Shown piece by piece: positions 48,318 through 57,369 of a stretch of 64,000 nucleotides of DNA. How positions within the stretch are numbered: the stretch's first letter is position 1; each line of letters starts with the position of its first letter. The notes below the pieces were generated by a model, which had not been told where the DNA came from, ran no database searches, and was given only the letters and a program-made list of their open reading frames with translations. Origin of the DNA: Luteipulveratus flavus (GTDB lineage Bacteria; Actinomycetota; Actinomycetes; Actinomycetales; Dermatophilaceae); NCBI RefSeq assembly GCF_029439465.1, contig NZ_JAROAV010000038.1, positions 32,523-96,522 of the forward strand. The letters are read 5' to 3'. The translations under genes were made by a program, and so were the position numbers.

Positions 48318-48899
48318 ATGACCACCACGTACACCTTCGACGTGTTCTGCACGCTGGACGGCTTCGGCTCCTACGACGAGAACGGCGATTGGGGCGGCTA
48401 CTGGGGCAAGCAGGGCCCGGAGTTCCTCGACCGTCGGCGCGCGATGTACGACGCGACCCAGCGGCTCGTGCTCGGCGCCCACACCTATCGGCTGTTCGCG
48501 CAGATCCTGACGTCCGGCGCCGACGTGGCCGATCCCAGCGATCCGAACACCCGGATGCAGGCCATGCCGCTCACCGTGGTGTCGACGACCGTGGACGGTC
48601 CCCTCGACTGGCCCGGTGGCGCGGACGTCCTCAGCGGTGACGCCGTGGACGTCGTCAGGACACTGAAGGCGGAGTCGGACGCACCGCTGCGATCGCACGG
48701 CAGCCTGTCGATGAACCGGGCGCTCATGGCGGCCGGGCTGGTGGACCGCGTCCAGGTCACGGTCTTCCCGGTCATCAGTGGACGGACCGGCGCCGAGCCG
48801 ATCTTCGGCGGCGCCGCCGACTTCGACCTGGAGCTGCTCGAGAGCCGTGTCCTGGACGGGAACACCCAGGAACTCACCTACCGCCCCCGGCTCCACTGA
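48318..48899 (+). CDS. RibD C-terminal/dihydrofolate-reductase-like protein
   Basis: 193 aa. RibD_C fold: TYTFDVFCTLDGFGSYD at the front, RLVLGAHTYRLFAQIL, LTVVSTTVDGPLDWPGG, HGSLSMNRALMAAGLVDRVQVTVFPVISG and the C-terminal strand RVLDGNTQELTYRPR. An NADPH-dependent reductase by family; the true substrate of these YyaP-like proteins is unknown. GTGAGGAG before the ATG. Only 10 nt from the DGPF gene, so one operon. Confidence 0.88.
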   Translation: MTTTYTFDVFCTLDGFGSYDENGDWGGYWGKQGPEFLDRRRAMYDATQRLVLGAHTYRLFAQILTSGADVADPSDPNTRMQAMPLTVVSTTVDGPLDWPGGADVLSGDAVDVVRTLKAESDAPLRSHGSLSMNRALMAAGLVDRVQVTVFPVISGRTGAEPIFGGAADFDLELLESRVLDGNTQELTYRPRLH

Positions 48900-49030
48900 C
48901 GCCGCTGCGGGCGTCAGCACGGCGGTCATCGCCCGAGCGCCTCGCCGCACAACTGATGCAAGAGCCACGACCCGACGAAGGCGTCCAGATCGTCGACCAC
49001 TGACCCGGTTCGCCGCCTGACCGGTCGGCC

Positions 49031-50344
49031 TCACGGCGCGGGACCTGCGCCCGTGCTCGAACGCGCTGCCGCCAGCGCGGCGACGGCGAGAGCCGCGGCG
49101 AAGAGGCCGTACGCCTCAGCAAAGCGCGCCGGGGTCACGTTCGAGCCGCTCACCAGGACGCCGCCGACGGCACCGCCCACCAGTCCTCCGAACGCCTCGG
49201 CAGTGATGGCCGCCGTGGCCACCTGCTCCTCGCTGAGCGAGCCGCTCGGGGTCGTGGCGCGCAGGTAGACGGTCGGGTAGAAGAGTCCGACCCCGACACC
49301 GGCGACCGCCCACAGCACGGCCCCGAGAAGGAACGGCGCTCCGACCGCACCGAGGAGCCCGACACTCGCGATGCAGCCGGCAGACACCAGGAGTGCCGCG
49401 GCTGCCGAGAGCGAGCGACCGGTCCGTTCGACGCGCGTCAGCACGAGGCTCGCGACGGCCCAGCCGACCGATGCGACGCCCAGCGCGATCCCGGCCTCGG
49501 CGAGTGACGCGCCGTACGCGCCCGTGAAGAGCAGCGTGATCAGTGCGCCGGCGCCGAAGTAGCCGACTGCGAACGTCGTGAGCGACAGCAGCCCGGCAGG
49601 CGCGCCACGCCGCATCGTCACGGTGCCCGCCGGTACGAGCGCGACGAAACCGAACGCCGCTACCAGCAGGAGCGCCCAGCCGACGACGTTCGTACCGGCA
49701 AGGAGGAATCCGACCACGCCGACCGGCACCAGCAGCGTGCGTACGACGGGTCGGCGTCCAGGAACGGGCCCGCTGGGCGGGACGTCACGGACGATCAGCG
49801 CCCGCGCGCCGAGGACGATCGGGATCGGCGTCAGGAGGGTCCATCGCCAGCCGATCAGGTGCTCGAGACCGACGATGATCGCAGGACCGACCAGGCCCGG
49901 CAGGAGCCACATCGCCGAGGACAGGGCAATCACGACCTTGCGGGTGTCGTCGTCCAGGTGCTTGACCGCGGCGCTCACCCCGAAGACTCCGAGCAGCCCG
50001 CCGGCAAACCCGGCGATGAATCGTCCGACAGCGAAGAACCACACCCCGTCCGCGGTCGCGGAGACGACACCGCCGACGAGAGTGGCCAGCATCCCGAGCA
50101 GCAACGTCGACCGCGAGCCGAGCAGCCCCAGCAGGCGAACCGCCGAGGGCAGGGCCACGAAGAGCCCGACGGTCGCACCGCTCACCAGGACGCCGACGCC
50201 CGACGTGACACGGAACGAGGACACGATCACCGGTAGCAACGTCTGGGCGACGAACGTGGACACCGACGCGGCCAGCTCGAGCAGCACGATGCTCGCCCCG
50301 AGCGCTCGCGCGCGGCGCCCAGTCAGTCGTTCGGTCTGCGCCAT
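49031..50344 (-). CDS. MFS transporter (DHA1-like drug exporter type)
   Basis: 437 aa from ATG 50344 with an AGGAGG site. About 12 membrane segments. SFRVTSGVGVLVSGATVGLFVALPSAVRLLGLLGSR precedes the loop between segments 2 and 3; GRFIAGFAGGLLGVFG lies in segments 4-5. Substrate unknown. A palindromic TGCTA-N6-TAGCA in its promoter suggests control by a MarR- or TetR-type regulator that is not in the window. It is divergent from the DoxX-like gene. The 130 nt beyond its 3' end hold no gene I can support. Confidence 0.85.
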   Translation of the reverse strand: MAQTERLTGRRARALGASIVLLELAASVSTFVAQTLLPVIVSSFRVTSGVGVLVSGATVGLFVALPSAVRLLGLLGSRSTLLLGMLATLVGGVVSATADGVWFFAVGRFIAGFAGGLLGVFGVSAAVKHLDDDTRKVVIALSSAMWLLPGLVGPAIIVGLEHLIGWRWTLLTPIPIVLGARALIVRDVPPSGPVPGRRPVVRTLLVPVGVVGFLLAGTNVVGWALLLVAAFGFVALVPAGTVTMRRGAPAGLLSLTTFAVGYFGAGALITLLFTGAYGASLAEAGIALGVASVGWAVASLVLTRVERTGRSLSAAAALLVSAGCIASVGLLGAVGAPFLLGAVLWAVAGVGVGLFYPTVYLRATTPSGSLSEEQVATAAITAEAFGGLVGGAVGGVLVSGSNVTPARFAEAYGLFAAALAVAALAAARSSTGAGPAP

Positions 50345-50382
50345 GGTTTCGCCTCCTGCGTTGTCGTCCCGGGGCGCGAGTA

Positions 50383-50398
50383 TGCTAGCAACATAGCA
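50383..50398. promoter_or_regulatory. Possible operator of the MFS gene
   Basis: TGCTAGCAACATAGCA: 5-bp arms with a 6-nt spacer in an A+T-rich patch, 39 nt before the MFS start. Short arms make this weak. Confidence 0.35.
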
Positions 50399-50545
50399 CC
50401 CCCCCGAGGGTCGGGCGCCGGGTAGAAGCTGACCCCACTTCCATCGCCGCCGCGAGAACACCGCTCCATCGCCTGCCCGACAGCCGGACTCGCGGGCCGT
50501 AGCCGACGTACTGTCGTGCGAGGACGGCAACGAGAGGACGCACCC

Positions 50546-50938
50546 ATGAAGAACCCCGTGCGAGCCGTGGCTCGCCTGCTCATCGGCTCGACGTACGCGA
50601 TGCTCGGGTACGACGCCTGGACGGCACCTGGTGGGCGGGTCGATGCCGCCGGCTCGACGCTGGCGGCGCTGCGCGAGGTGATCCCGCTGCCCGAGAACGA
50701 CGAGGGACTGGTCCGCTTCAACGGGGCTGTGCAGACCGTCGGAGGTGCGGCGATCGCGCTCGGCATCATGCCGCGACCAGCCGCGGCCGCGGTCCTCGGC
50801 TCGTTAGCCCCGACGACGGTCGCAGGGCACGCGTTCTGGAAGGTCGACGACCCCGCGGCACGCAAGCAGCAGCAGACGCAGTTCATGAAGAACCTCGCGA
50901 TGCTCGGTGGGCTCGTCTACATCGTTCTCGACGGCTGA
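50546..50938 (+). CDS. DoxX-family membrane protein
   Basis: 130 aa from ATG 50546 with GAGAGGA upstream. Four hydrophobic segments in the DoxX pattern: VARLLIGSTYAMLGYDAW, RFNGAVQTVGGAAIALGI, PAAAAVLGSLAPTTVAGHAFW and KNLAMLGGLVYIVLDG. The family is linked to redox balance or sulfur metabolism but its reaction is unclear. The DUF3253 gene follows, 14 nt after its stop, and is probably coupled to it. Confidence 0.85.
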   Translation: MKNPVRAVARLLIGSTYAMLGYDAWTAPGGRVDAAGSTLAALREVIPLPENDEGLVRFNGAVQTVGGAAIALGIMPRPAAAAVLGSLAPTTVAGHAFWKVDDPAARKQQQTQFMKNLAMLGGLVYIVLDG

Positions 50939-50952
50939 CGGAGGCGACGGCG

Positions 50953-51444
50953 CTGAGCCCGACCGAGCACACGCCCGACGGCCGGCACATCGTCGTCGAC
51001 GGACGGCGTTGGCGCGCAACAGATCCCGCCATCCCGGAGAAGTTCCGCGCCGAGCTCGTGGACGAGCTGTCACGGGCTCGTCGGCTGGTGAGGACCGACG
51101 CCGACATCGCGCGTCCGATGGTGCAGGACGCCAAGGTCGCGCTGGGCGAGCGCGGGCGGGCATGGTGGGAGGAACGTTCGGAGCAGGACGACCGGGAGCG
51201 CCTCGCCGCGACGATCCGGGCGCTCCTGCGTCACCGCGGCGAGAAGACGATCTGCCCCAGCGACGCCGCTCGTACGGCCGGTGGCGAGAGCTGGCGGCGC
51301 CTGATGCCACTTGCCCGTGAGGTCGCCGCCGCGCTCGCGCGGGATGGTGTGATCGAGGTCCGACAGCGGGGCGAGGTCGTCGACATCACGCAGGTTCGCG
51401 GCCCGGTTCGGCTGGCGGCCGGACCGGAGCTCACACGTGGGTGA
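50953..51444 (+). CDS. DUF3253 protein with a probable CTG start codon
   Basis: 163 aa. The conserved family opening (TEHTPDGRHIVVDGRRWR, then ATDPAIPEKFRAELVDEL) lies entirely upstream of the first canonical start, GTG 51058. Going upstream, the only fitting codon is CTG 50953, which has GGAGG 8 nt before it and follows the DoxX stop by 14 nt. A winged-helix-like DUF3253 region is in the C-terminal half (TIRALLRHRGEKTICPSDAA). Function unknown. Most readers would truncate this gene by 35 residues. Confidence 0.7.
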   Translation: MSPTEHTPDGRHIVVDGRRWRATDPAIPEKFRAELVDELSRARRLVRTDADIARPMVQDAKVALGERGRAWWEERSEQDDRERLAATIRALLRHRGEKTICPSDAARTAGGESWRRLMPLAREVAAALARDGVIEVRQRGEVVDITQVRGPVRLAAGPELTRG

Positions 51445-51499
51445 CCGTCCTCGCGCTTCGGACGTAGATCGTCCTGATCCCTCCCTACCGTCCATGGCC

Positions 51500-51940
51500 A
51501 TGAGCAACGACGGCGACTCGCCCGACCCGAACCCGTCCCGTACGAGCTGCTCCGGCCTTCGCTCCCGCCGGCCGGGCATGTGGTGGGGTGGCGCGATCGA
51601 GGCGCCGGACCCCAGTGCGCTCGCGCGGTTCTACTCCGACCTGCTCGGCTGGCCCGTCGGTCACGAGGAGCCGGGGACAGCGATCCTGGCCGTGCCCGGG
51701 GGCGGCACCTACCTGGTGTTTCAGCAGGCGACGGACTACCGGCGCCCGGTCTGGCCGCCGGCGGACGGGCAGCAACGGCCGATGATGCACCTCGACTTCC
51801 AGGTGGGTGACCTGGCCTCGGCCGTGGAGGACGCGATCTCCCTCGGTGCGACCCTTGCCGCCGAGCAGCCGCAGGACAACGTCCGCGTCCTCCTCGACCC
51901 GGCCGGCCACCCGTTCTGCCTGTGCGTCGAGCAGGACTGA
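51500..51940 (+). CDS. VOC family protein
   Basis: 146 aa. After a Ser/Pro/Asp-rich lead, GMWWGGAIEAPDPSALARFYSDLLGW, MMHLDFQVGDLASAVEDAI and LLDPAGHPFCLCVEQ mark a glyoxalase-like fold. I chose the second of two close ATGs (51494, 51500) because TACCGT lies 8 nt before it, fitting a leaderless transcript. Reaction unknown. Confidence 0.83.
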   Translation: MSNDGDSPDPNPSRTSCSGLRSRRPGMWWGGAIEAPDPSALARFYSDLLGWPVGHEEPGTAILAVPGGGTYLVFQQATDYRRPVWPPADGQQRPMMHLDFQVGDLASAVEDAISLGATLAAEQPQDNVRVLLDPAGHPFCLCVEQD

Positions 51941-51998
51941 CCACGGTCGCCGTACGGCCGCGGGAGAACGCGCCGGGTCGGCGAGGCACGATGGCGGC

Positions 51999-52427
51999 AT
52001 GGCCACGGTGCTGTCGATCCATCTCGCGCCCGCGCGGCGACTGCCGACACGGGAGGTCGACTCCGTGGTCGCGGAGGCGGGTACGGGCCTCGTCGGCGAC
52101 CGGTACCACGGGACCAAGCACCGGCACGTCACCGTCCAGGCCGGCGAGGCGCTGGAGGCGGCCGCGGCTGACCTCGGCGCGCCGATCGACCCCGGTCTGA
52201 CCCGCCGGAACATCACCATCTCCGGCACTGAGGTGCCGACGAAACCCGGCGCCCGGCTGACCATCGGCGAGGTCGAGCTCGAGGTGGTGCGGATCGCAGC
52301 ACCGTGCCGGCTGCTGGACGACGCCATCGGGCCAGGCGCGGCGCGGGCGCTGCATGCTCGTGGGGGTACCGTCCTGCGGCTGCTCACGTCCGGCGTCATC
52401 CGCGTCGGTGACCCCGTGACTTTCTGA
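51999..52427 (+). CDS. MOSC-domain protein
   Basis: 142 aa from ATG 51999. VLSIHLAPARRLPTREVDSVVAEAGTGLVGDRYHG at the front, VTVQAGEALEAAA, RRNITISG and the conserved Cys in RIAAPCRLLDDAIGPGAARAL identify a stand-alone MOSC domain, the sulfur-carrier end of Moco sulfurases and YiiM-like proteins. It probably handles a Cys-bound sulfur or a molybdenum-linked reaction; the partner is unknown. Single gene. Confidence 0.85.
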   Translation: MATVLSIHLAPARRLPTREVDSVVAEAGTGLVGDRYHGTKHRHVTVQAGEALEAAAADLGAPIDPGLTRRNITISGTEVPTKPGARLTIGEVELEVVRIAAPCRLLDDAIGPGAARALHARGGTVLRLLTSGVIRVGDPVTF

Positions 52428-52522
52428 CGAGTCATCCACATCCCCGCCGGGCGCGACGTCGTCGCCCACAGGCCCCTCGCGCGTGGCTCCCGCAACCGGC
52501 TCCGCGTCCCTACGGTGCCGCC

Positions 52523-53791
52523 ATGGCCGTTCAGACGTACGCCGAGCCGGCACCCGCCCGGGTGCTCCTCGACGCTGCGCGCGAGGCCGCCGCCACCCTC
52601 GGCCCGGCCACCGACCTGCCGGCCCCCTGGGGCCTCCCGGATGCCGAGCTCGAGGAGCTGCTCGCCCTCGCCGGCTCGATCCGTTCCGCGGTCGAGCGGG
52701 TCGAGGTCAGTGCCGTCCGGGAGGGAGTGCGGCGGGGTCTGCACCGCGGGCAGGGGTTCGGCGTCGTCGACTGGGTTCGCCTGGTCCAGTCGCGTGCCGG
52801 TCTCGCACCCGACCCGTCGCACGCCGCGCGGTTGAACCGGGTCGCCGCGCTCCCCGACCAGGCCGCCGGCCAGCCGGTGTGGGAGGCGTTCTGCGCTGCC
52901 ACAGTCGGCCTAGGCAAGGCGGACCAGCTCGCGCGGTTCGTCGCGGACACCGCGCCGGTCGCCGAGCCCTCCGACCTGCATGACACCGTGACGGTGCTGA
53001 CGGAGGCGGCGTCGGACTCCTCGGGCGAGAGTGGCCTGACTCCTGGTGAGCTGCACGCCGCCGTACGCCGCGCCGGGCTGCTTCTCAAGCCCGAGCGTGA
53101 CCTCGCCCGCGAGCAGGACGCCGCCCGACGTGGTCGTGCACTCCACCGGGCGGCCGGTCCGGCAGGGCTGACCGCCTACCACCTGCTCCTCGACCCGGAC
53201 GCGTCCGCGGTGATCGACGCCGCCGTCGCGGGGCTGTCCGAGCCGGTGACCGGCCTCGACGGTGAGCCGGACCCGCGCACCGCGGCCACGCGGCGGGCGG
53301 ACGCGCTCGTCGAGGTCGTCCGTCGCGGCGCGGGCAACCCGGAGGGAATGCCACAGACGCCCAAGGCTCAGGTCGTCGTCACGATCTCCTACGACCAGCT
53401 CGAGAAGGGCATCACCGGGGCCGGCGTGACCGCCACGGACCAGGTGCTGAGTGCGGCCGACGTCCGCCGCCTCGCGTGCGACGCCGGCATCATCCCGATG
53501 GTTCTCGGATCGCGCGGCGAGGTGCTCGACGTCGGCCGGGAGCAACGCCTCTTCTCCACGGCACAGCGTCGAGCCCTGCGGCAGCGCGACCGCGGCTGCA
53601 CCTACCCGGGTTGCACGATTCCCGCGCCGTGGTGCGACGCCCACCACGTGCTCTGGTGGTCCCGTGGTGGCACGAGCAGTCTCGACAACGCCGCTCTGCT
53701 GTGCGGGCGCCACCACACCCTGGTCCACCAGCGCGACCTGACGGCCACTGTCACCGACACCGGCGTCACCTGGCACCGCGGCGACCCCTGA
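52523..53791 (+). CDS. DUF222/HNH endonuclease-domain protein (13E12-like)
   Basis: 422 aa. The DUF222 part (about 20-330) is helical and Ala/Arg-rich. The C-terminal HNH domain has CTYPGCTIPAPWCDAHHVLWWSRGG, the Asn in SLDNAALLC and GRHHTLVHQ, so metal and zinc residues are complete. This family is present in many copies in actinobacteria (13E12 repeats of mycobacteria) and may have transposon- or intein-like origins. No activity is established. TACGGT lies 6 nt before the ATG, so a leaderless mRNA is likely. Confidence 0.9.
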   Translation: MAVQTYAEPAPARVLLDAAREAAATLGPATDLPAPWGLPDAELEELLALAGSIRSAVERVEVSAVREGVRRGLHRGQGFGVVDWVRLVQSRAGLAPDPSHAARLNRVAALPDQAAGQPVWEAFCAATVGLGKADQLARFVADTAPVAEPSDLHDTVTVLTEAASDSSGESGLTPGELHAAVRRAGLLLKPERDLAREQDAARRGRALHRAAGPAGLTAYHLLLDPDASAVIDAAVAGLSEPVTGLDGEPDPRTAATRRADALVEVVRRGAGNPEGMPQTPKAQVVVTISYDQLEKGITGAGVTATDQVLSAADVRRLACDAGIIPMVLGSRGEVLDVGREQRLFSTAQRRALRQRDRGCTYPGCTIPAPWCDAHHVLWWSRGGTSSLDNAALLCGRHHTLVHQRDLTATVTDTGVTWHRGDP

Positions 53792-54007
53792 GTGGTCCGC
53801 CCCGCAACCCGCCGGCGCGGCGGGCCGGTCGGCATGCTCTCGCGGATCTGTGATGCCGTTCGCGATGTCCCGCGCGGCCTGTGAGCCTGCCGCCCGCCGA
53901 CCCTTGCGACGCCGTGGGCGGTCGATCAGCGGGAGCATCCTGGCCGGTTCGGACGTTCGTCCCGAAGCGGCTCCCGGGGCGCCGCACAGTGTGGGAGCAT
54001 CTCCGCC

Positions 54008-55087
54008 GTGAATCGCGGTGCCCAGTCCGAGAAGACCCCAGCCTCAACAGACTTCGATACGAACGCTCCCGACCGCTCACCGTCGTCCACCGCCGATTCG
54101 TCCGCGCCCGCCGGCGTTCCTGGATCCGCTGACACCGGTCGCTCCGACCGGCCGCGGCGTTCTGGCGACCGGCGGGGTCGCTTGCCGGGATGGCTCCTGC
54201 TCGTCCTGGCCGCCATCGCGTTCTGGTCGATCGGTCAGCTGCCGTGGATCGTGACCGGGATGCGGCTCGGCATCTCGGACGCGTGGCCGGACGTGCCTCC
54301 TCGGGGTGCGCCACGCGTGGCGCTCCCGTTCAACGAGTACGCCTTCCAGCCGCTGCTGGTCGGCGGGGTGATCGGCGGTGCGGCCGCGGTCGCCCTGAGC
54401 AGCTGGGCGGCCCCGTCGGTGCGTTGGCGGCGCACGCTGGCCGCGACAGCCGGCCTTCTCGCGCTGCTCATCGCCCTCGGCCACACGCTCCAGGTCGTCG
54501 ACGGTGAGCTCGGGGAACGGCGCGAGGCGCGCCTGCTGGTCGTCGCGTTGGTGGGCTTCGCTCTGGTGAGTGGTGTCGTCGGGCTGCTGGCCGGAGCCGT
54601 CCTGGCCCGCGGCCGCCATGGGCTGGCGTGGCCGGTCGCTGCGGCACTGGTCGCGGGCCTCGCGGGTCCCTGGCTCAACGACCTGGTTCACCGCTCCCCC
54701 GCCCTCGACGGCTCCTGGACGGACACGGTCGCGCGCTGGCACCCCTGGGTCGGCGGCGCGCTGCTCGGCATCTGCCTGGCGGTCTGGGGGGCACGACCGG
54801 CCGTCCGACTGATCGGCACCGTCGCCGCCCTGGCCGTCCTGTGGGTCGTGCCCGCGGCGCTCACCGCGCTCGGTTACGTGACCTACTACGGCACCCGCAC
54901 GTCGCCGAGCCGACAGACGGTCAGGGAGGTGCTCGACTCAGGTCGCGACGTCTTCGTGGAGGCGCTGAAGCAGACGAGCGCGCCGGTCGTGGGCCCGCTG
55001 ATTCTCGCGCTCCTGCTCGGTCTGGTCGGCGCGGTCGTCACCGGGTCACCGTCCCGGCCGACACCCGGTGTGGCCCCCACGGCCTGA
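54008..55087 (+). CDS. Multi-pass membrane protein of unknown function
   Basis: 359 aa from GTG 54008 with GGAG 9 nt upstream. A disordered Ser/Pro/Asp/Arg-rich head (about 1-60) is followed by about eight hydrophobic segments (LLLVLAAIAFWSIGQLPWIV, LLVGGVIGGAAAVALSSWAA and so on) joined by short Arg-rich loops. I recognise no family motif. The preceding 216 nt hold no clear feature beyond a possible promoter. It ends 89 nt before the frameshifted methyltransferase. Confidence 0.75.
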   Translation: MNRGAQSEKTPASTDFDTNAPDRSPSSTADSSAPAGVPGSADTGRSDRPRRSGDRRGRLPGWLLLVLAAIAFWSIGQLPWIVTGMRLGISDAWPDVPPRGAPRVALPFNEYAFQPLLVGGVIGGAAAVALSSWAAPSVRWRRTLAATAGLLALLIALGHTLQVVDGELGERREARLLVVALVGFALVSGVVGLLAGAVLARGRHGLAWPVAAALVAGLAGPWLNDLVHRSPALDGSWTDTVARWHPWVGGALLGICLAVWGARPAVRLIGTVAALAVLWVVPAALTALGYVTYYGTRTSPSRQTVREVLDSGRDVFVEALKQTSAPVVGPLILALLLGLVGAVVTGSPSRPTPGVAPTA

Positions 55088-55176
55088 CCGTCACGGGGCG
55101 GGCGCGGGCGCCCCCAGCCGCCGTCATGACTGAAACCGGTGGACCTCGTCCCCCGGCCGCGGCACGCTCGGTGGTC

Positions 55177-55924
55177 ATGACGAGCAGCGACCTGTGGACC
55201 GCGGAGATGGCGGAGCGTTACGACGAGAGCTCGGCCTTCATGTTCGCCCCGGACGTTCCTCGACCCAGCGGTCGACTTCCTCGCTCATCTCGCGGATGAC
55301 GGTCCCGCGCTCGAGCTGGCCGTCGGCACCGGACGAGTGGCGGTTCCCCTGCTGGCGCGCGGTGTTCAGGTCACCGGGATCGAGCTGTCAGCCCCGATGG
55401 TGGAGCAGCTGCACCGCAAGGTGCCGTCCGATCGGCTGCCCGTCGTCGTCGGCGACATGGCCACCACGGTCGTTCCCGGCGAGTTCTCGCTCGTCTATCT
55501 CGTCTGGAACAGCATCGGGAACCTGCGCACGCAGGACGAGCAGGTCGCGTGCTTCCGCAACGCCGCTCGTCACCTGGCTCCGGGTGGCCGGTTCGTCATC
55601 GAGCTGTGGGTGCCGGGCATCCGCCGCTTCCCGCCGGGCCAGGCCGCGGTGCCGTTCGACGTTTCCGACCGGCACGTCGGGTTCGACACGTACGACATGG
55701 CCACTCAGCAGGGGACATCGCACCACTACACGCGGCGGGACGACGACAGCGTCCGCTACGGGCAGAGCAACTTCCGTTACATCTGGCCGGCCGAGTGCGA
55801 CCTGATGGCTCGGCTCGCCGGCCTGGAGCTGGAGGAACGCGTCGCCGACTGGGACGGGTCGCCCTTCACCTCGGACAGCGAGAGCCACGTCTCGGTCTGG
55901 CGCAAGCCACGCTCGCAGCAATGA
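55177..55924 (+). pseudogene. Class I SAM-dependent methyltransferase, frameshifted near its start
   Basis: The N-terminus (MTSSDLWTAEMAERYDESSA, then FMFAPDV) is in one frame; the rest continues in the +1 frame (DPAVDFLAHLADDGPALELA, then VGTGRVAVPLLARG) to 55924. Dropping one T at 55256-55257 joins them in the order expected for this methyltransferase family, including SAM motif I (ELAVGTGR). Translation from ATG 55177 would stop after about 40 residues; a GTG at 55337 would lack motif I. So it is either a recent one-base insertion or a sequencing error. An in-frame ATG also exists at 55126. Confidence 0.8.
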
Positions 55925-56100
55925 GGCCGGCCGTCGCGGCCGAGTGAATACACACCGGAACACCTTCTCGACAGGCTTTGTCGAGGGTTTGTGTACTTCC
56001 TGTCCAGGCTTTCAGTACGCTTCCCGCGCATCACCCGCGCCCACCCCTCCGGCGCGGGACAGCGACGGGGTCGTCTCGGGCGACCCTGGAGGAGAAGTCC

Positions 56101-56412
56101 ATGATCGAGAACATCATCATCTGGCTTGTCATCGGGCTCGTGGTCGGAGTGCTCGGCAGGCTCATCCTGCCGGGGCGGGCGTCCGTCGGCTGGGTTCCCA
56201 CCATCGGCATCGGCATCGTTGCGGCGCTGGTCGGCGGTTGGCTCAGCTACCGGGTGCTGCACGTCGATGACAGCGACTACCGGCCGTTCGGCTTCGAGGG
56301 CGACGGGTGGATCGCGTGGGTCCCGATGATCATCAGTGTCGTTCTGGCCGCGGTCGGCATCTCGCTGTACGCCGGCTCGGCCGGGCGCGGGCACAGGCGT
56401 GCGCGTCGCTGA
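56101..56412 (+). CDS. GlsB/YeaQ/YmgE (transglycosylase-associated) family membrane protein
   Basis: 103 aa from ATG 56101 with GGAGGAGA upstream. Three hydrophobic segments: NIIIWLVIGLVVGVLGRLIL with the family's GRLILPGR, VGWVPTIGIGIVAALVGGWL and AWVPMIISVVLAAVGISLY. A small stress-linked family of unknown action. The 176-nt upstream region has a CTCGACA/TGTCGAG hairpin near 55968 but no promoter I can name with confidence. A 13-bp terminator follows. Confidence 0.85.
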   Translation: MIENIIIWLVIGLVVGVLGRLILPGRASVGWVPTIGIGIVAALVGGWLSYRVLHVDDSDYRPFGFEGDGWIAWVPMIISVVLAAVGISLYAGSAGRGHRRARR

Positions 56413-56430
56413 CGGCTGACTCCTGAAGGA

Positions 56431-56458
56431 CGGCCCGGTCTCCTCGGAGGCCGGGCCG
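56431..56458. terminator. Bidirectional terminator
   Basis: CGGCCCGGTCTCC pairs with GGAGGCCGGGCCG (one G-U) around a 2-nt loop. On the plus strand it is followed by CTCTTCGTTCTC. It lies between two converging genes. Confidence 0.82.
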
Positions 56459-56469
56459 CTCTTCGTTCT

Positions 56470-57369
56470 CTACCAGGACATCTCGTTGCAGGACGACGCG
56501 TCGGCCTCCACCTGCAGCGTGGCGTGCTCGATGTCGTACTCGTCCCGCATCAGGCGTCGCGCACGCTCCAGCACCGCTGTCGTCTGCCCGCTCGGGGCGA
56601 CCAGGTGCGCGGTCGCGACGTTCATGCCCGAGGTCAGCGTCCACAGGTGCAGGTCGTGCACGCCCCGTACGCCGGCCACCTCGCGCAACCGGTGCTCGAC
56701 CTCGTCCGGGTCGATGCCGCGTGGAGCGTGCTGGCCCAGGACGGCCAGCACCTCGCGCGCCAGCAGGACCGCTCGCACCGCGACGAAGGTCGCGATCGCG
56801 AGCGCCACGCCCGTGTCCCACCAGACGTTGCCGGTCGCGGCCACCAGCACCCCGGCCACGATCACCCCCACCGACCCGACGGTGTCGGCGACGACCTCGA
56901 GGTAGGCGCCCTTCACGTTGAGGCTCTCCGCCGCGCCGCCCCGCAGGAGCAGCAGCGCGATCACGTTGACCGCCAGGCCGATCGCGCCGACCACCAGCAT
57001 CGGAGCGGTCGCGACGTCGACGACGTCACCGACCCGGCCGAGCGCCTCCACGGCGACGTAGACGGCCGCGGCGAGCATCAGCAGCACCGTCAGCCCGGAA
57101 GCGAACACCTCCGCGCGGTACGACCCGAACGTCCGCCGGCCGGTCGTGTCCGGGCGGGTGGCGATGCGGGTGGCGGCGAGCGCCGCGCCCAGGGCGACGA
57201 CGTCGGCGGCCATGTGACCCGCGTCCGACAGGAGCGCCAGCGACCCGGACCACAGCGCGAAGGCGAGCTCGACGACGAAGTACGCGGCCACCAGGGCGAA
57301 CGCGGTCGTCAGCCGCCACCGGTGCCGTCCGCCGGCGTGCTGGGCGTGGCCGTGCGAGTGACCGCTCAC
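56470..57369 (-). CDS. CDF cation-efflux transporter (ZitB/CzcD type)
   Basis: 299 aa from GTG 57369, overlapping the upstream CDF stop (GTGA). A His-rich head (SGHSHGHAQHAGGRH) precedes six membrane segments. ALLSDAGHMAADVVALGAAL in segment 2 and VVADTVGSVGVIVAGVL in segment 5 carry the paired metal-site His/Asp residues of Zn/Cd-type CDF proteins. A C-terminal ferredoxin-like domain (HDLHLWTLTSGMNVATAHLV) ends in SSCNEMSW. It exports Zn2+, Cd2+ or similar in exchange for protons. Last gene of the CmtR-like operon. Confidence 0.92.
   Translation of the reverse strand: MSGHSHGHAQHAGGRHRWRLTTAFALVAAYFVVELAFALWSGSLALLSDAGHMAADVVALGAALAATRIATRPDTTGRRTFGSYRAEVFASGLTVLLMLAAAVYVAVEALGRVGDVVDVATAPMLVVGAIGLAVNVIALLLLRGGAAESLNVKGAYLEVVADTVGSVGVIVAGVLVAATGNVWWDTGVALAIATFVAVRAVLLAREVLAVLGQHAPRGIDPDEVEHRLREVAGVRGVHDLHLWTLTSGMNVATAHLVAPSGQTTAVLERARRLMRDEYDIEHATLQVEADASSCNEMSW

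Noticed and set aside
48900..49030. Possible gene remnant (…ERLAAQLMQEPRPDEG… to TGA 49003) after the dihydrofolate-reductase-like gene
   Set aside because: It reads like a protein C-terminus but has no start, no ribosome site and no recognisable family; too short to separate from chance.
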